Assembly: GCA_023388995.1 (NCBI GenBank)
Contig: JAEWFD010000042.1
Location: 1-64,000, forward strand
Length of the DNA: 64,000 nucleotides
From: Bacillota bacterium
Lineage (GTDB): Bacteria; Bacillota_I; Bacilli_A; Erysipelotrichales; Erysipelotrichaceae
Direction: 5' to 3'
Position numbers and translations under genes: made by a program. How positions within the stretch are numbered: position 1 is the first letter of the stretch; each line of letters opens with the position of its first letter. The notes beneath the pieces are model-generated. The model made no database searches. It had not been told where the DNA came from and saw only the letters and a program-made list of their open reading frames with translations. Shown here in pieces: positions 52,454 through 60,537 of this stretch.

Positions 52454-52870
52454 ATGGAAACAAGTCGCTATCAAAAAGGGATCAACAAAATTATGGAGTT
52501 TACGGATCCAAACAGCCAGACGAATGCAGCGCAACTAAAAATTGAAGAAAACTTAAAGGATATCGCACCTGATGTCAGCCGTTTCATGATTGAATTTGCT
52601 TACGGCGAAGTTTATACGCGTTCCGGACTCGATAACAAACAGCGGATGCTTATCACCATTTCATCCTTGGTGACTCAGGGAATGTTTCCGCAGCTGGAGA
52701 TTCATATCAATGGCAGCTTAACAGCAGGCCTGACGCCGGATGAAATCATTGAAACATTCATCCATCTGCTGCCATATGTCGGATTCCCGCGTGTCTTAAA
52801 TGCAGTCGATGTGGCGAAAAAAGTATTTGCCCAGCGTGGTGTCACAGTGACAGCAGCCACTGCAGATTAA
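52454..52870 (+). CDS. Carboxymuconolactone decarboxylase (CMD) family protein
   Basis: 138 residues. EFAYGEVYTRSGLDNKQRMLITISSLVTQG and LEIHINGSLTAGLTPDEIIETFIHLLPYVGFPRVLNA define the gamma-CMD fold. The CxxC-x-x-H disulfide site of AhpD is absent, so it is not a peroxidase. GGAGGATCATT precedes the ATG. Third gene of the MarR operon; a metabolic role with the OYE is likely. Confidence 0.9.
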   Translation: METSRYQKGINKIMEFTDPNSQTNAAQLKIEENLKDIAPDVSRFMIEFAYGEVYTRSGLDNKQRMLITISSLVTQGMFPQLEIHINGSLTAGLTPDEIIETFIHLLPYVGFPRVLNAVDVAKKVFAQRGVTVTAATAD

Positions 52871-52879
52871 ATGATTCAA

Positions 52880-52924
52880 CTAAAAACAGCATGCATCCGC
52901 TAAGCAAGATGAGTGCTGTTTTTG
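52880..52924. terminator. Bidirectional terminator
   Basis: AAAAACAGCA...TGCTGTTTTT long stem between the convergent CMD and AKR genes. Confidence 0.85.
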
Positions 52925-52928
52925 TTTG

Positions 52929-53738
52929 TTATAGAGAACTGATTAAGTCGCAGTGTTCAGGGGTTAAGGTAAAATCAAATACCTCTATGTTCTCTTTTTG
53001 ATGTTCGCTGCTGTGTGATTTGGGAATAATCGCGACTTGGCGTTGCAGCTGATAGCGAAGCAATACCTGCGACCAGGATTTGCCATAGCTGTTGCCAATA
53101 CGCGCCAGCTGATCTTTTACACCTTCCGGCACTTTCTTCAGCGGACTCCATGCTTGCGGCACAATGCCATTGGCTTGGCAGAAGCTGATCAGAGCATGGT
53201 TCCAATTGGCAGGATTGGATTCAATTTGATTTACCGCAGGATGGATGGTGCCATGCTGGATAATTGCCTGCAGCTGTTCTTCCGAAAAATTGGAAACCCC
53301 GATAGAACGGATCTGTCCGGCTCTGACACAAACCTCCAGTGCCTTCCAAACCCGGATCATATCGTCGATGTCATCCCATGGATGGTGAATCAGATATAAA
53401 TCAATATAGTTCGTGCCGAGCGCCTGCAAGCTGCCTTGCACCGTTTGCAATACCAGTTCATCCGTTTTGGTATATTCGGGCTTGCCGGGAATTTTAGATG
53501 TGATAAACAGATCTTCGCGAGGAAGTTGATATTCTTTCATAAATTTGCCGAGCACTGCTTCATTGCGATACATAATGGCAGTATCAAATAAGCGGTAGCC
53601 ATTGTCGTAAGCGTGTTTCAATTCGGTGGTATCATAATTCAATTCTGCGTAAAAATCATGATTTACCTTGCCGAAGGTATTGGTGCCCATACCTTCCATG
53701 GGCATGGTATAGCCACTTTTCAGGGTACTGTATTCCAT
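52929..53738 (-). CDS. Aldo/keto reductase
   Basis: 269 residues, TIM barrel. Catalytic tetrad positions are Asp/Tyr in LFDTAIMYRNE (near 50-55), Lys in FITSKIPG and His in YLIHHPWDD (near 112). The NADPH end is VAIIPKSHSSEHQKENIEVFDF. Similar to 2,5-diketo-gluconic acid reductases. The gene is 22 nt downstream of the LDH gene and may be co-transcribed with it. Confidence 0.93.
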   Translation of the reverse strand: MEYSTLKSGYTMPMEGMGTNTFGKVNHDFYAELNYDTTELKHAYDNGYRLFDTAIMYRNEAVLGKFMKEYQLPREDLFITSKIPGKPEYTKTDELVLQTVQGSLQALGTNYIDLYLIHHPWDDIDDMIRVWKALEVCVRAGQIRSIGVSNFSEEQLQAIIQHGTIHPAVNQIESNPANWNHALISFCQANGIVPQAWSPLKKVPEGVKDQLARIGNSYGKSWSQVLLRYQLQRQVAIIPKSHSSEHQKENIEVFDFTLTPEHCDLISSL

Positions 53739-53760
53739 TGCTTCTTCCTCTTTTCTTTCC

Positions 53761-54696
53761 TTATTTGCGATATCCGATGGTTCCGATCACATCTTTGACG
53801 GTTGTTGCTGACGTATGTAATTGCTGGGCTTCATAATCATTCAAAGGAACTTCAATGATATGTTTTACGCCGGTTCTGCCAACAATCGATGGCAAGCCGA
53901 TGCAAAGATCCTGCAATTGATAAGAGCCTTCCACCAAGCTGGAAACGGTTAAAACGGAGTTTTCATCGCGCATGATGGCTTGCAGGATGCGTTCCACCGC
54001 AGCCGCAATGCCGTAATAGGTTGATCCTTTGCGCTTGATAATATCATAAGCGCTGTTGCGGACATCGTCAAAGATATCTTCCATATCTTGTGCTGTTTTG
54101 TCGTGAGAGCGCCAGAAATCGACGAAGTCAATGCCGGAAATATTGGCGGAACTGAACACCGGCAATTCTGAATCACCATGCTCACCGATGACGAAAGCAT
54201 GCACATTGCGGCTGTCAATCGTTAGTTTTTGCGCCAGCAAGTATTTCAGGCGGGCGGTATCAAGGACGGTTCCCGAGCCGATGACACGTTCTTTGGGAAA
54301 GTTGGAGCGTTTCAAGGCAACATAAGTCATAATATCCACGGGATTGGAAACGACTAAAAGAATCGCATCGGTATTGTATGCTGTGATCTGATCGATGATC
54401 GACTCCATGATTTTGGTATTGCGGGATACGAGATCAATGCGTGTTTCATCGGGTTTCTGATTTGCCCCCGCTGTAATGACGATTACGGAGCAATCCGCAA
54501 GATCTTCATAGGAGCCGGCGACGACTTGCACCGGTTTGGCAAAAGGAACAGCATGACTCATGTCCATGGCCTCCCCCACCGCTTTGTCATGATTTAAGTC
54601 AATCAGTATCAATTTAGAAAATAAGCCGCCGTGGATGATGGTATATCCGATGCTGGCACCTACATCACCGCAGCCGATAATTGCACAAGTATTCAT
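53761..54696 (-). CDS. ldh: L-lactate dehydrogenase family protein
   Basis: 311 residues. NAD-binding start CAIIGCGDVGASIGYTII, LIDLNHDKAVGEAMDMSHAVPF, DETRIDLVSRNTKIM (Arg), VVSNPVDIMTYVALK and the active-site GEHGDSELPVF with His near 180. Asp in LIDLN selects NAD. The substrate loop fits lactate or 2-hydroxy acids (hicDH); malate is less likely. GGAAAGGAGACTTTT precedes ATG. Confidence 0.9.
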   Translation of the reverse strand: MNTCAIIGCGDVGASIGYTIIHGGLFSKLILIDLNHDKAVGEAMDMSHAVPFAKPVQVVAGSYEDLADCSVIVITAGANQKPDETRIDLVSRNTKIMESIIDQITAYNTDAILLVVSNPVDIMTYVALKRSNFPKERVIGSGTVLDTARLKYLLAQKLTIDSRNVHAFVIGEHGDSELPVFSSANISGIDFVDFWRSHDKTAQDMEDIFDDVRNSAYDIIKRKGSTYYGIAAAVERILQAIMRDENSVLTVSSLVEGSYQLQDLCIGLPSIVGRTGVKHIIEVPLNDYEAQQLHTSATTVKDVIGTIGYRK

Positions 54697-54948
54697 AAAA
54701 GTCTCCTTTCCTTATGTCTTTAGTATAGACCAAAGTGACTGCAAGGCAGACTGGATTGACTGAAAAGATGGGAAAGGGAATGGAGATTTGTACTAATATA
54801 TTGGTCAAAGAGTACGATATCATAAAAGGACAGATGAATATCCAAAAGAATGATCTGTTTGGCGATCTTAGATAAACATGGGGTTGAGAACTGGATATTT
54901 GGTGATTTTTTTGGTAGGATATTCTCAGATAGAAAGCAGGTGGCTGAC

Positions 54949-55620
54949 ATGGAAGTGCAGAAGATTAAAATTGAGAAACCATCCGTCATTCCCTATTATG
55001 GTGCCGGAGGCGCATGGTTCTTGTATGCAAGCATGGCCCGCATGTATCGTTTGGTTGACTTTGGCATCGCCAGCATCCTTTGTATTGCGGTTTGGTGGGG
55101 CTTAAAAAAGATATGCAAACCAAACATTACTTATATTGATGCCAAGATTGATACAGGCAATGCCCAGCTGAACCAGAGCTTAGAAGATGGCATGGCCTTT
55201 ATCGGAAGGCTTCGCAGCAGTCAGTTAGCCATTGAGAATACGAAAATTCAAACTCTGCTGGAACATATGATCCAAACGGTCAATGCAATCTTTGATCACA
55301 TACAGGCAAACCCACATAAACTAAGTACTATCCGAAGGTTTTTAAATTATTATATACCAACTGTCAGCAATCTTTTAAAGTCTTATGATGAGTTGGAAGA
55401 GCAAAAGCAGGCGGCTGCCAAGCTGCAGGCAACCTTGCATGGCATCGAAGCGGTACTTGGACAAGTAACAGCAGCCTTTGACCGCCAGCTGGAAGCACTT
55501 TATGAAAAAGATGTGATTGATATCAATGCGGATATCAGGGTGCTGGAGCAGATGCTGGAGCGTGAAGGACTGCTTAAGAGTGAATTGGATCGCTTGCGCG
55601 AGCAAGAAAACAATAGATAA
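54949..55620 (+). CDS. xpaC: XpaC-family protein (5-bromo-4-chloroindolyl phosphate hydrolysis family)
   Basis: 223 residues. A short hydrophobic region (VDFGIASILCIAVWWGL, about 35-52) leads to a helical domain with NQSLEDGMAFIGRLRSSQLAIEN and LSTIRRFLNYYIPTVSNLLKSYDELEEQ, the XpaC layout. It accompanies TelA in many Firmicutes, probably in envelope stress. ATG 54949 follows GCAGGTGGCTGAC; the frame from 54850 has no site. First gene of a four-gene operon. Confidence 0.8.
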   Translation: MEVQKIKIEKPSVIPYYGAGGAWFLYASMARMYRLVDFGIASILCIAVWWGLKKICKPNITYIDAKIDTGNAQLNQSLEDGMAFIGRLRSSQLAIENTKIQTLLEHMIQTVNAIFDHIQANPHKLSTIRRFLNYYIPTVSNLLKSYDELEEQKQAAAKLQATLHGIEAVLGQVTAAFDRQLEALYEKDVIDINADIRVLEQMLEREGLLKSELDRLREQENNR

Positions 55621-55641
55621 CAAAGAGAAATGGAGAACAAC

Positions 55642-56799
55642 ATGGATACACAACAATATGAAGCAAAAGAGTTTTCCTTGCCGGTGCTGACTTTGGAGCC
55701 GGTTGTACTGGAAGAAGTCAGACAAACCCTTAATCAGGCAACAAATGATGACATCAATCAAGTGGCGAAGCAGCTGGAGCAATTTATGTCAGAAGAAGAA
55801 AAAAAGGCTGTTGCGGAATTTGCCGGTAAAATTGATTTGCAGAATACGAATATGATTTTGCAGTACGGTGCGGCAGCGCAAACCAAAATTGCTTCCTTTT
55901 CAGAGCAAACACTGGAACAAGTCCGGACCAAGGACTTGGGGGAAGTTGGTCAGCTGATGACAAGTTTGGTTGGTGAATTAAAGGGCTTTTCGATTGAAGA
56001 TAAAAAGGGTATCTTTAGTTTGTTCCAAAAAGCTGCCAATCAGATTGCAACATTGAAAACACGTTATGACAAGGCTGATGTGAATGTAGATAAGATTGTG
56101 AATGTGTTAGAACAACACCAGGTGACATTGATGAAAGATATTGCAGTGCTGGATGAAATGTACCGTCTCAATGTCTTGAACTTCAAGGAATTATCGATGT
56201 ATATCCTAGCTGGCAAGCAACGCTTGGAACAGTTCAAAGTCAATGAGTTGACGAAGGCGATGGAGAAAGCAGCGCAAAGCAATGAACCTGGCGATGCCCA
56301 ATATGTACATGATTTGAATGCACTGGTAACCCGGTTTGAAAAGAAAATCTATGATTTGGAACTGACACGTGCTATTTCCATTCAGATGGCACCGCAAATT
56401 CGCTTGGTACAGAATAATGACAGTTTGATGGTTGAGAAGATTCAGTCTTCTTTGGTGAATACCATCCCGCTTTGGAAATCGCAGATGGTTCTGGCTTTGG
56501 GACTTGCGAATTCCAAGAAAGCAATGGAAGCGCAAAAAGAAGTAACGGACTTTACCAACCAGCTGCTGCGCAAGAATGCGGAAATTTTGAAACAGGGTAC
56601 GATTGATATTGCGAAAGAAAGTGAACGGGGCATTGTTGAACTGGATACGATCAAGCATACCAATGAGCAACTGATGTCAACCTTGGATGAAGTACTGCGG
56701 ATTCAGGAAGAAGGACGGGCAAAACGAGCACAGGCATCTCAGGAATTGCTGCGGATTGAACATCAGCTGAAGCAAAAACTGATGGATGTGCGCAGCTAG
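55642..56799 (+). CDS. telA: TelA family toxic-anion resistance protein
   Basis: 385 residues, helical. Characteristic blocks: QYGAAAQTKIASFSEQTLEQVRTKDLGEVGQLMTSLVGELKGF, YDKADVNVDKIVNVLEQHQVTLMKDIAVLDEMYRLNVLNFKELSMYILAGKQRLEQ and AQMAPQIRLVQNNDSLMVEKIQSSLVNTIPLWKSQMVLALGL. TelA/YceH proteins give tellurite and antibiotic tolerance and work next to XpaC. ATG 55642 has GGAG 6 nt away. No membrane helix. Confidence 0.92.
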   Translation: MDTQQYEAKEFSLPVLTLEPVVLEEVRQTLNQATNDDINQVAKQLEQFMSEEEKKAVAEFAGKIDLQNTNMILQYGAAAQTKIASFSEQTLEQVRTKDLGEVGQLMTSLVGELKGFSIEDKKGIFSLFQKAANQIATLKTRYDKADVNVDKIVNVLEQHQVTLMKDIAVLDEMYRLNVLNFKELSMYILAGKQRLEQFKVNELTKAMEKAAQSNEPGDAQYVHDLNALVTRFEKKIYDLELTRAISIQMAPQIRLVQNNDSLMVEKIQSSLVNTIPLWKSQMVLALGLANSKKAMEAQKEVTDFTNQLLRKNAEILKQGTIDIAKESERGIVELDTIKHTNEQLMSTLDEVLRIQEEGRAKRAQASQELLRIEHQLKQKLMDVRS

Positions 56800-56802
56800 T
56801 AC

Positions 56803-57357
56803 ATGTCCATGAACTTACTACGAAAGAAATGGTTTGCGCAAGTCGTGATGGTGCTGTGTATTGTAACCGGCACGTTGCTTGGCAGCTATCGTTCCCTCAC
56901 ATCGGCGAAGGCTGTTGTGGAAAAGCAGTTTTATGAAGGGGTGGATCATGATGGATTCAGCATCCAGCATGATTTGGAGGAACGCATCAATCTGGCGCAT
57001 AATCTCATTACCATTGCCGGGAAATATCAGGTAGATGGAAACAAGGTTTACCAAGCACGGCAAGCGTTGCAGGAAGCCTCTACCATTTCGCAGAAGTATG
57101 CTGCGAATGTTGCTTTGTCAGAAACGACGCATGAATTGTATCGTGCTTTGAAAGATCAATCGATGGAACCAAAAGATGAAGACTACCGGGAACGGATCAA
57201 TGCTGATCTGCTTTCCCGCAATAGTACCATCAGTCATGATGGCTACAATGCCAAAGCGGCGACGCTGAATCAGACATTCCGCCAATTTCCGGCCAATGTG
57301 CTGCGTGGTTTACTGCGAATCACGGAGGCCGAGCTATTTTATCAAGGAAAGGAGTGA
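56803..57357 (+). CDS. lemA: LemA family protein
   Basis: 184 residues: an N-terminal membrane anchor (FAQVVMVLCIVTGTLLGSYRSLT), then a helical bundle with LEERINLAHNLITIAGKY, AALQEASTI-like turns, and DGYNAKAATLNQTFRQFPANVLRGLLRI. No strong ribosome binding site; the ATG follows the TelA stop by two bases, implying coupled translation. The 3' end is 3 bp from the next start. Confidence 0.8.
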   Translation: MSMNLLRKKWFAQVVMVLCIVTGTLLGSYRSLTSAKAVVEKQFYEGVDHDGFSIQHDLEERINLAHNLITIAGKYQVDGNKVYQARQALQEASTISQKYAANVALSETTHELYRALKDQSMEPKDEDYRERINADLLSRNSTISHDGYNAKAATLNQTFRQFPANVLRGLLRITEAELFYQGKE

Positions 57358-57359
57358 AA

Positions 57360-58292
57360 ATGATGATTTGGAAAAAAATGAAATATTTGGTGCTTGTGGG
57401 TGGTTTTATCTTGCTTCTGCTGCAGCCGGTAAGTGCCAAAATCAGAATACCAAGTGCAACAGAGCAGTTTTATGTAAATGACTATGCGAATGTATTATCG
57501 CAAGAAACCAGAGATGATATCGTATTGAAAAATGATAATCTTTATGCCAGCACCGGAGCACAGATTGTCGTAACAACAATTGATTTTCTGGATGGCTATG
57601 AGATAGAAGACTATGCCAAGGCAATGTTTGATGCCTGGGGTATAGGTGATAAGAATAAAAACAACGGTGTATTAATTTTGCTCGTCATTGGGGAAGAAAA
57701 TTACTGGGTGATGCAAGGAAAGGGACTTGAAGAAACGCTTTCCAGCGGTGTCATCAAATCTATCTTGGATCAGGATATGGAAGCTGCGTTTGACCAGGGG
57801 GATTATGATACAGCTGTTGTGCAGACCGTGAATTCCTTTCTGGATGTCTTGCAAGGCAATTATGGGGTCATTGAGCCAACTCCGCAGCCCCAGCCGCAAT
57901 ATCCAATTGAGGGAGGCTTTGGTGATACTTCGTTTATGATGTTTTTCTTAGGAATTGCGGGTTTTTTCTTCCGTAGTTTCGGAGTTATTATTCTTGTATT
58001 GATTCTGGTTGCGGTATTTCGGCCGCGTCGTCGCCGCTTTGGCATGGGACCAATCTTAATGCCACGTCCGCGCTATCGCTCCCGGACGTATTTCGGACCT
58101 CGTCCAGGCAGCGGCATGGGGCCATTTGGCGGCGGAGGATTCTTTGGCAGTACCAGATCCGGCGGCAGAAGCAGCGGGTTTGGCGGAGGTCGTTCCGGTG
58201 GGTTCGGCGGTGGCAGATCAGGTGGTTTCGGCGGCGGTTCGCGCTCCGGAGGCGGCGGATCAAGCCGGGGCGGCGGTGCCGGCAGACATTAA
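57360..58292 (+). CDS. TPM-domain (YgcG) secreted/membrane protein with Gly/Arg-rich tail
   Basis: 310 residues. Signal peptide/anchor at 1-28, TPM domain (about 35-170: FYVNDYANVLSQETRDDIV, GAQIVVTTIDFLDG, NGVLILLVIGEENYWVMQGKGLEETL), a second hydrophobic helix (about 195-217), then a basic Gly-rich tail (FGGGGFFG, SGGFGGGRS repeats) of 70 residues. TPM proteins occur next to LemA, and the pair is often seen with TelA/XpaC. AAAGGAGTGAAA precedes the ATG. Function is uncertain, probably envelope maintenance. Confidence 0.88.
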   Translation: MMIWKKMKYLVLVGGFILLLLQPVSAKIRIPSATEQFYVNDYANVLSQETRDDIVLKNDNLYASTGAQIVVTTIDFLDGYEIEDYAKAMFDAWGIGDKNKNNGVLILLVIGEENYWVMQGKGLEETLSSGVIKSILDQDMEAAFDQGDYDTAVVQTVNSFLDVLQGNYGVIEPTPQPQPQYPIEGGFGDTSFMMFFLGIAGFFFRSFGVIILVLILVAVFRPRRRRFGMGPILMPRPRYRSRTYFGPRPGSGMGPFGGGGFFGSTRSGGRSSGFGGGRSGGFGGGRSGGFGGGSRSGGGGSSRGGGAGRH

Positions 58293-58321
58293 GCAAGTAT
58301 TCTTGAAGCAGAATAAACAAG

Positions 58322-58381
58322 ATAAGATCCCTCCATTGCGGGCAGCTTTAACCAGGTTGCCGGTGCAAGAGGGATCTTTTT
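58322..58381 (+). terminator. Terminator of the XpaC-TelA-LemA-TPM operon
   Basis: AAGATCCCTC and GAGGGATCTT form a perfect 10-bp outer stem with a long inner loop, followed by TTTTTG. Confidence 0.8.
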
Positions 58382-58434
58382 TGATGAAATCAATTTATCG
58401 AAGAATGATTTGCTGCCTGTCGCAGCGCATTGCA

Positions 58435-59997
58435 TCATAGCCCGCTTTGGTCGTAGTTTTTAAGCACTCGTGCACTGGGATCGGTAACCGGTTCATCCAG
58501 CCAGTCTTGATTTGGCATCCAGTAAGAAACAATGAGGTCATCCTTTTGTGGATAATACTTCGTGAATAGTTCTCGATACCAATATGCTTCGGCGGTAAGC
58601 GGGGGATTCTGGGGATATTTCTTTTTGGCTTGCTCAAATGTGAAATTTGGATACAGTTCATTTGCCCGGGCAATCAGATGTTCAACCATCGAGTGCCCTA
58701 CGGCATCGCTGAACGCTGCTTTTTGCCGCCAAAGAATATGATCCGGAAGAAGTGCATCCTTCTCAAATGCTTTGCGCAGCAGGTATTTGCCAGTTCCGTT
58801 CGTGTTCATCTTTAAAGTGGGATCAATGCTTAAGACATGGTTGACGAAATTGCCTGCCGCAAATGGCACACGTCCTTCCAAGCCCCAGGATGAAATGCAG
58901 CGGTCAGCTCGCAAGACATCATACATATAGAGTTCCTTTACTCTTTTGAGTGATTCCAGCTGAAATGCTTCCGGGCTAGGCGCAAAATCAGTATATTTAT
59001 AACCGAACAATTCATCAGAAACTTCGCCTGTGAGAACAACTTTAATATCCGTTTTCTCGCGGATATACTGACACAGCAGATACATGCCTAAGGAAGCTCT
59101 GATCGTGGTTGTATCGTAGGTTTCCAAACATTGAATGACTTCTTCCAATACATGAAACACTTGATCCATGGTCATCTTTACTTCGTGATGATCGGAGCCG
59201 ATCCGGTCAGCCACGTCCCGTGCATATTTTAAATCAATGGCATCCGTATCCATCCCAATGGCGAACGTAGTAATCGGTGCATCCACCATCCTGGCTCCTA
59301 ATGCACAGACGAGGGAGGAATCTAAACCGCCGCTTAGTAAGAAGCCGACTTTCACGTCAGCCATCAGCCGCTGTCTGACAGCAGCAACAAGTGCATCATG
59401 AATTTGCTTGGTTGCTTCTTCCACGGTATGAAGTTTTGTTTCAATCGGTTTTCTGTAATCGACCCATATGCCATTATCATAGTAATGGCCTGGTGGGAAA
59501 GGGTGCACTTCATCGCAAACAGAAGTGAGTGCTTTTGCTTCTGACGCAAAAGCAATTTTTCCGTCTTTCAAACCATAGAATAATGGCCTGATACCAATTT
59601 CATCCCGGCAGGCTAAAATTCTGTCGTGCTGCTTGTCGTATGCCACCAGCGCAAATTCAGCCTCCAGCATATGGAAAGCTGAAGTGCCAAACTTCTCAAG
59701 CAAAGGTAGCAGTATTTCACAGTCACTTCCTGATTGAAGCCCATATTCCGGTATCCGTTTCGCCAACTCCAAATAATTGTATATTTCGCCATTGCATACC
59801 AAGGCCCAGTCACCTAGGGTAAAGGGCTGCATGCCGCAGTCCGTCAAGCCCATGATAGCTAAGCGATGAAAGCCGAGTATGGCTTTGCCCCAGGATCGAA
59901 TTACCGTTTTATCCGGGCCTCGTCTTTGCATTTTTTCAAACTCTTTTTTAAATTGCTCTTGGGAATAAACATCCACACTTACCATAATACCGCACAT
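58435..59997 (-). CDS. asnB: Asparagine synthase B (glutamine-hydrolysing)
   Basis: 520 residues. N-terminal glutaminase domain with nucleophile Cys2 (MCGIM), RGPD and CNGEIYN; C-terminal synthetase with the PP-loop SGGLDSSLVCAL (near 228) and FAIGMDTDAIDL. It makes Asn from Asp, ATP and Gln. The upstream leader is a T-box, so expression rises with uncharged tRNA, presumably tRNA-Asn. AGGAGGAACCTG precedes the ATG. Slightly shorter than AsnB of E. coli (554). Confidence 0.93.
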   Translation of the reverse strand: MCGIMVSVDVYSQEQFKKEFEKMQRRGPDKTVIRSWGKAILGFHRLAIMGLTDCGMQPFTLGDWALVCNGEIYNYLELAKRIPEYGLQSGSDCEILLPLLEKFGTSAFHMLEAEFALVAYDKQHDRILACRDEIGIRPLFYGLKDGKIAFASEAKALTSVCDEVHPFPPGHYYDNGIWVDYRKPIETKLHTVEEATKQIHDALVAAVRQRLMADVKVGFLLSGGLDSSLVCALGARMVDAPITTFAIGMDTDAIDLKYARDVADRIGSDHHEVKMTMDQVFHVLEEVIQCLETYDTTTIRASLGMYLLCQYIREKTDIKVVLTGEVSDELFGYKYTDFAPSPEAFQLESLKRVKELYMYDVLRADRCISSWGLEGRVPFAAGNFVNHVLSIDPTLKMNTNGTGKYLLRKAFEKDALLPDHILWRQKAAFSDAVGHSMVEHLIARANELYPNFTFEQAKKKYPQNPPLTAEAYWYRELFTKYYPQKDDLIVSYWMPNQDWLDEPVTDPSARVLKNYDQSGL

Positions 59998-60000
59998 AAC

Positions 60001-60262
60001 AGGTTCCTCCTAATATAAAAACAGCATTACGTCTAGAGACGAAATGCTGTATTCCGCGGTACCACTCTGTTTATCTTACGATCCCTCTGACCCTAACAGG
60101 TCTGCAGCCTTGATAACGGGACTTTCCGGCTTCCCCTACTTTTCATTCGTGGAAGCAACTCCAAGAGGTTACCCATATTGTCTTTCGCGAGGTACTTTCA
60201 GCATATGTACCATTCTCTGACGTGCAGTTCCAATATAGACATGTTCTTGTAATAATGTTTTT
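60001..60262 (-). promoter_or_regulatory. T-box riboswitch leader of asnB
   Basis: Minus strand contains the T-box core AGTGGTACCGCGG (60054-60066), followed directly by the terminator stem ATACAGCATTTCGTC / GACGTAATGCTGT with a T-run (60016-60053). Upstream, Stem I can be drawn in 60150-60240. GGTAACCTC holds a candidate specifier AAC (Asn) at 60168-60170, consistent with asnB. The leader is about 260 nt. The core and terminator are clear; the specifier is a reading. Confidence 0.9.
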
Positions 60263-60272
60263 GTTGTTTCAC

Positions 60273-60301
60273 ATTCTATATGATAAAGTTACAGTTGTCA
60301 A
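60273..60301 (-). promoter_or_regulatory. asnB promoter
   Basis: TTGACA (60296-60301), 17-nt spacer and TAGAAT (60273-60278) on the minus strand, directly ahead of the T-box leader. Confidence 0.8.
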
Positions 60302-60467
60302 TGTGATTGAAGCGAAAATTTACTGAAAATAGTTTCATGGCGATTGTTAAGATCACAGAGAAGCAGAATATTATTGTGCAGCAGAGGTACCTTCTGTTTG
60401 CAAATTGTGTTTTTACTGTTCGCCAGTTGCAAATTAAAATAGTCTTTTTGGCAGATCACAAAAATAA

Positions 60468-60496
60468 TTGGTATGAAAACAAAAAAATGGTATAAT
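60468..60496 (+). promoter_or_regulatory. Promoter of the EAL protein gene
   Basis: TTGGTA (60468-60473), 17-nt spacer, perfect TATAAT (60491-60496), about 40 nt before the start. Confidence 0.7.
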
Positions 60497-60537
60497 AGGT
60501 CTACAATTGCAAATCCAAAAGTAGGGGTGAATTGGTA

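Noticed and set aside
58126..58440. ORF in the Gly-rich end of the TPM gene
   Set aside because: Alternative frame of a GC-rich repeat; no start signal and no known family.
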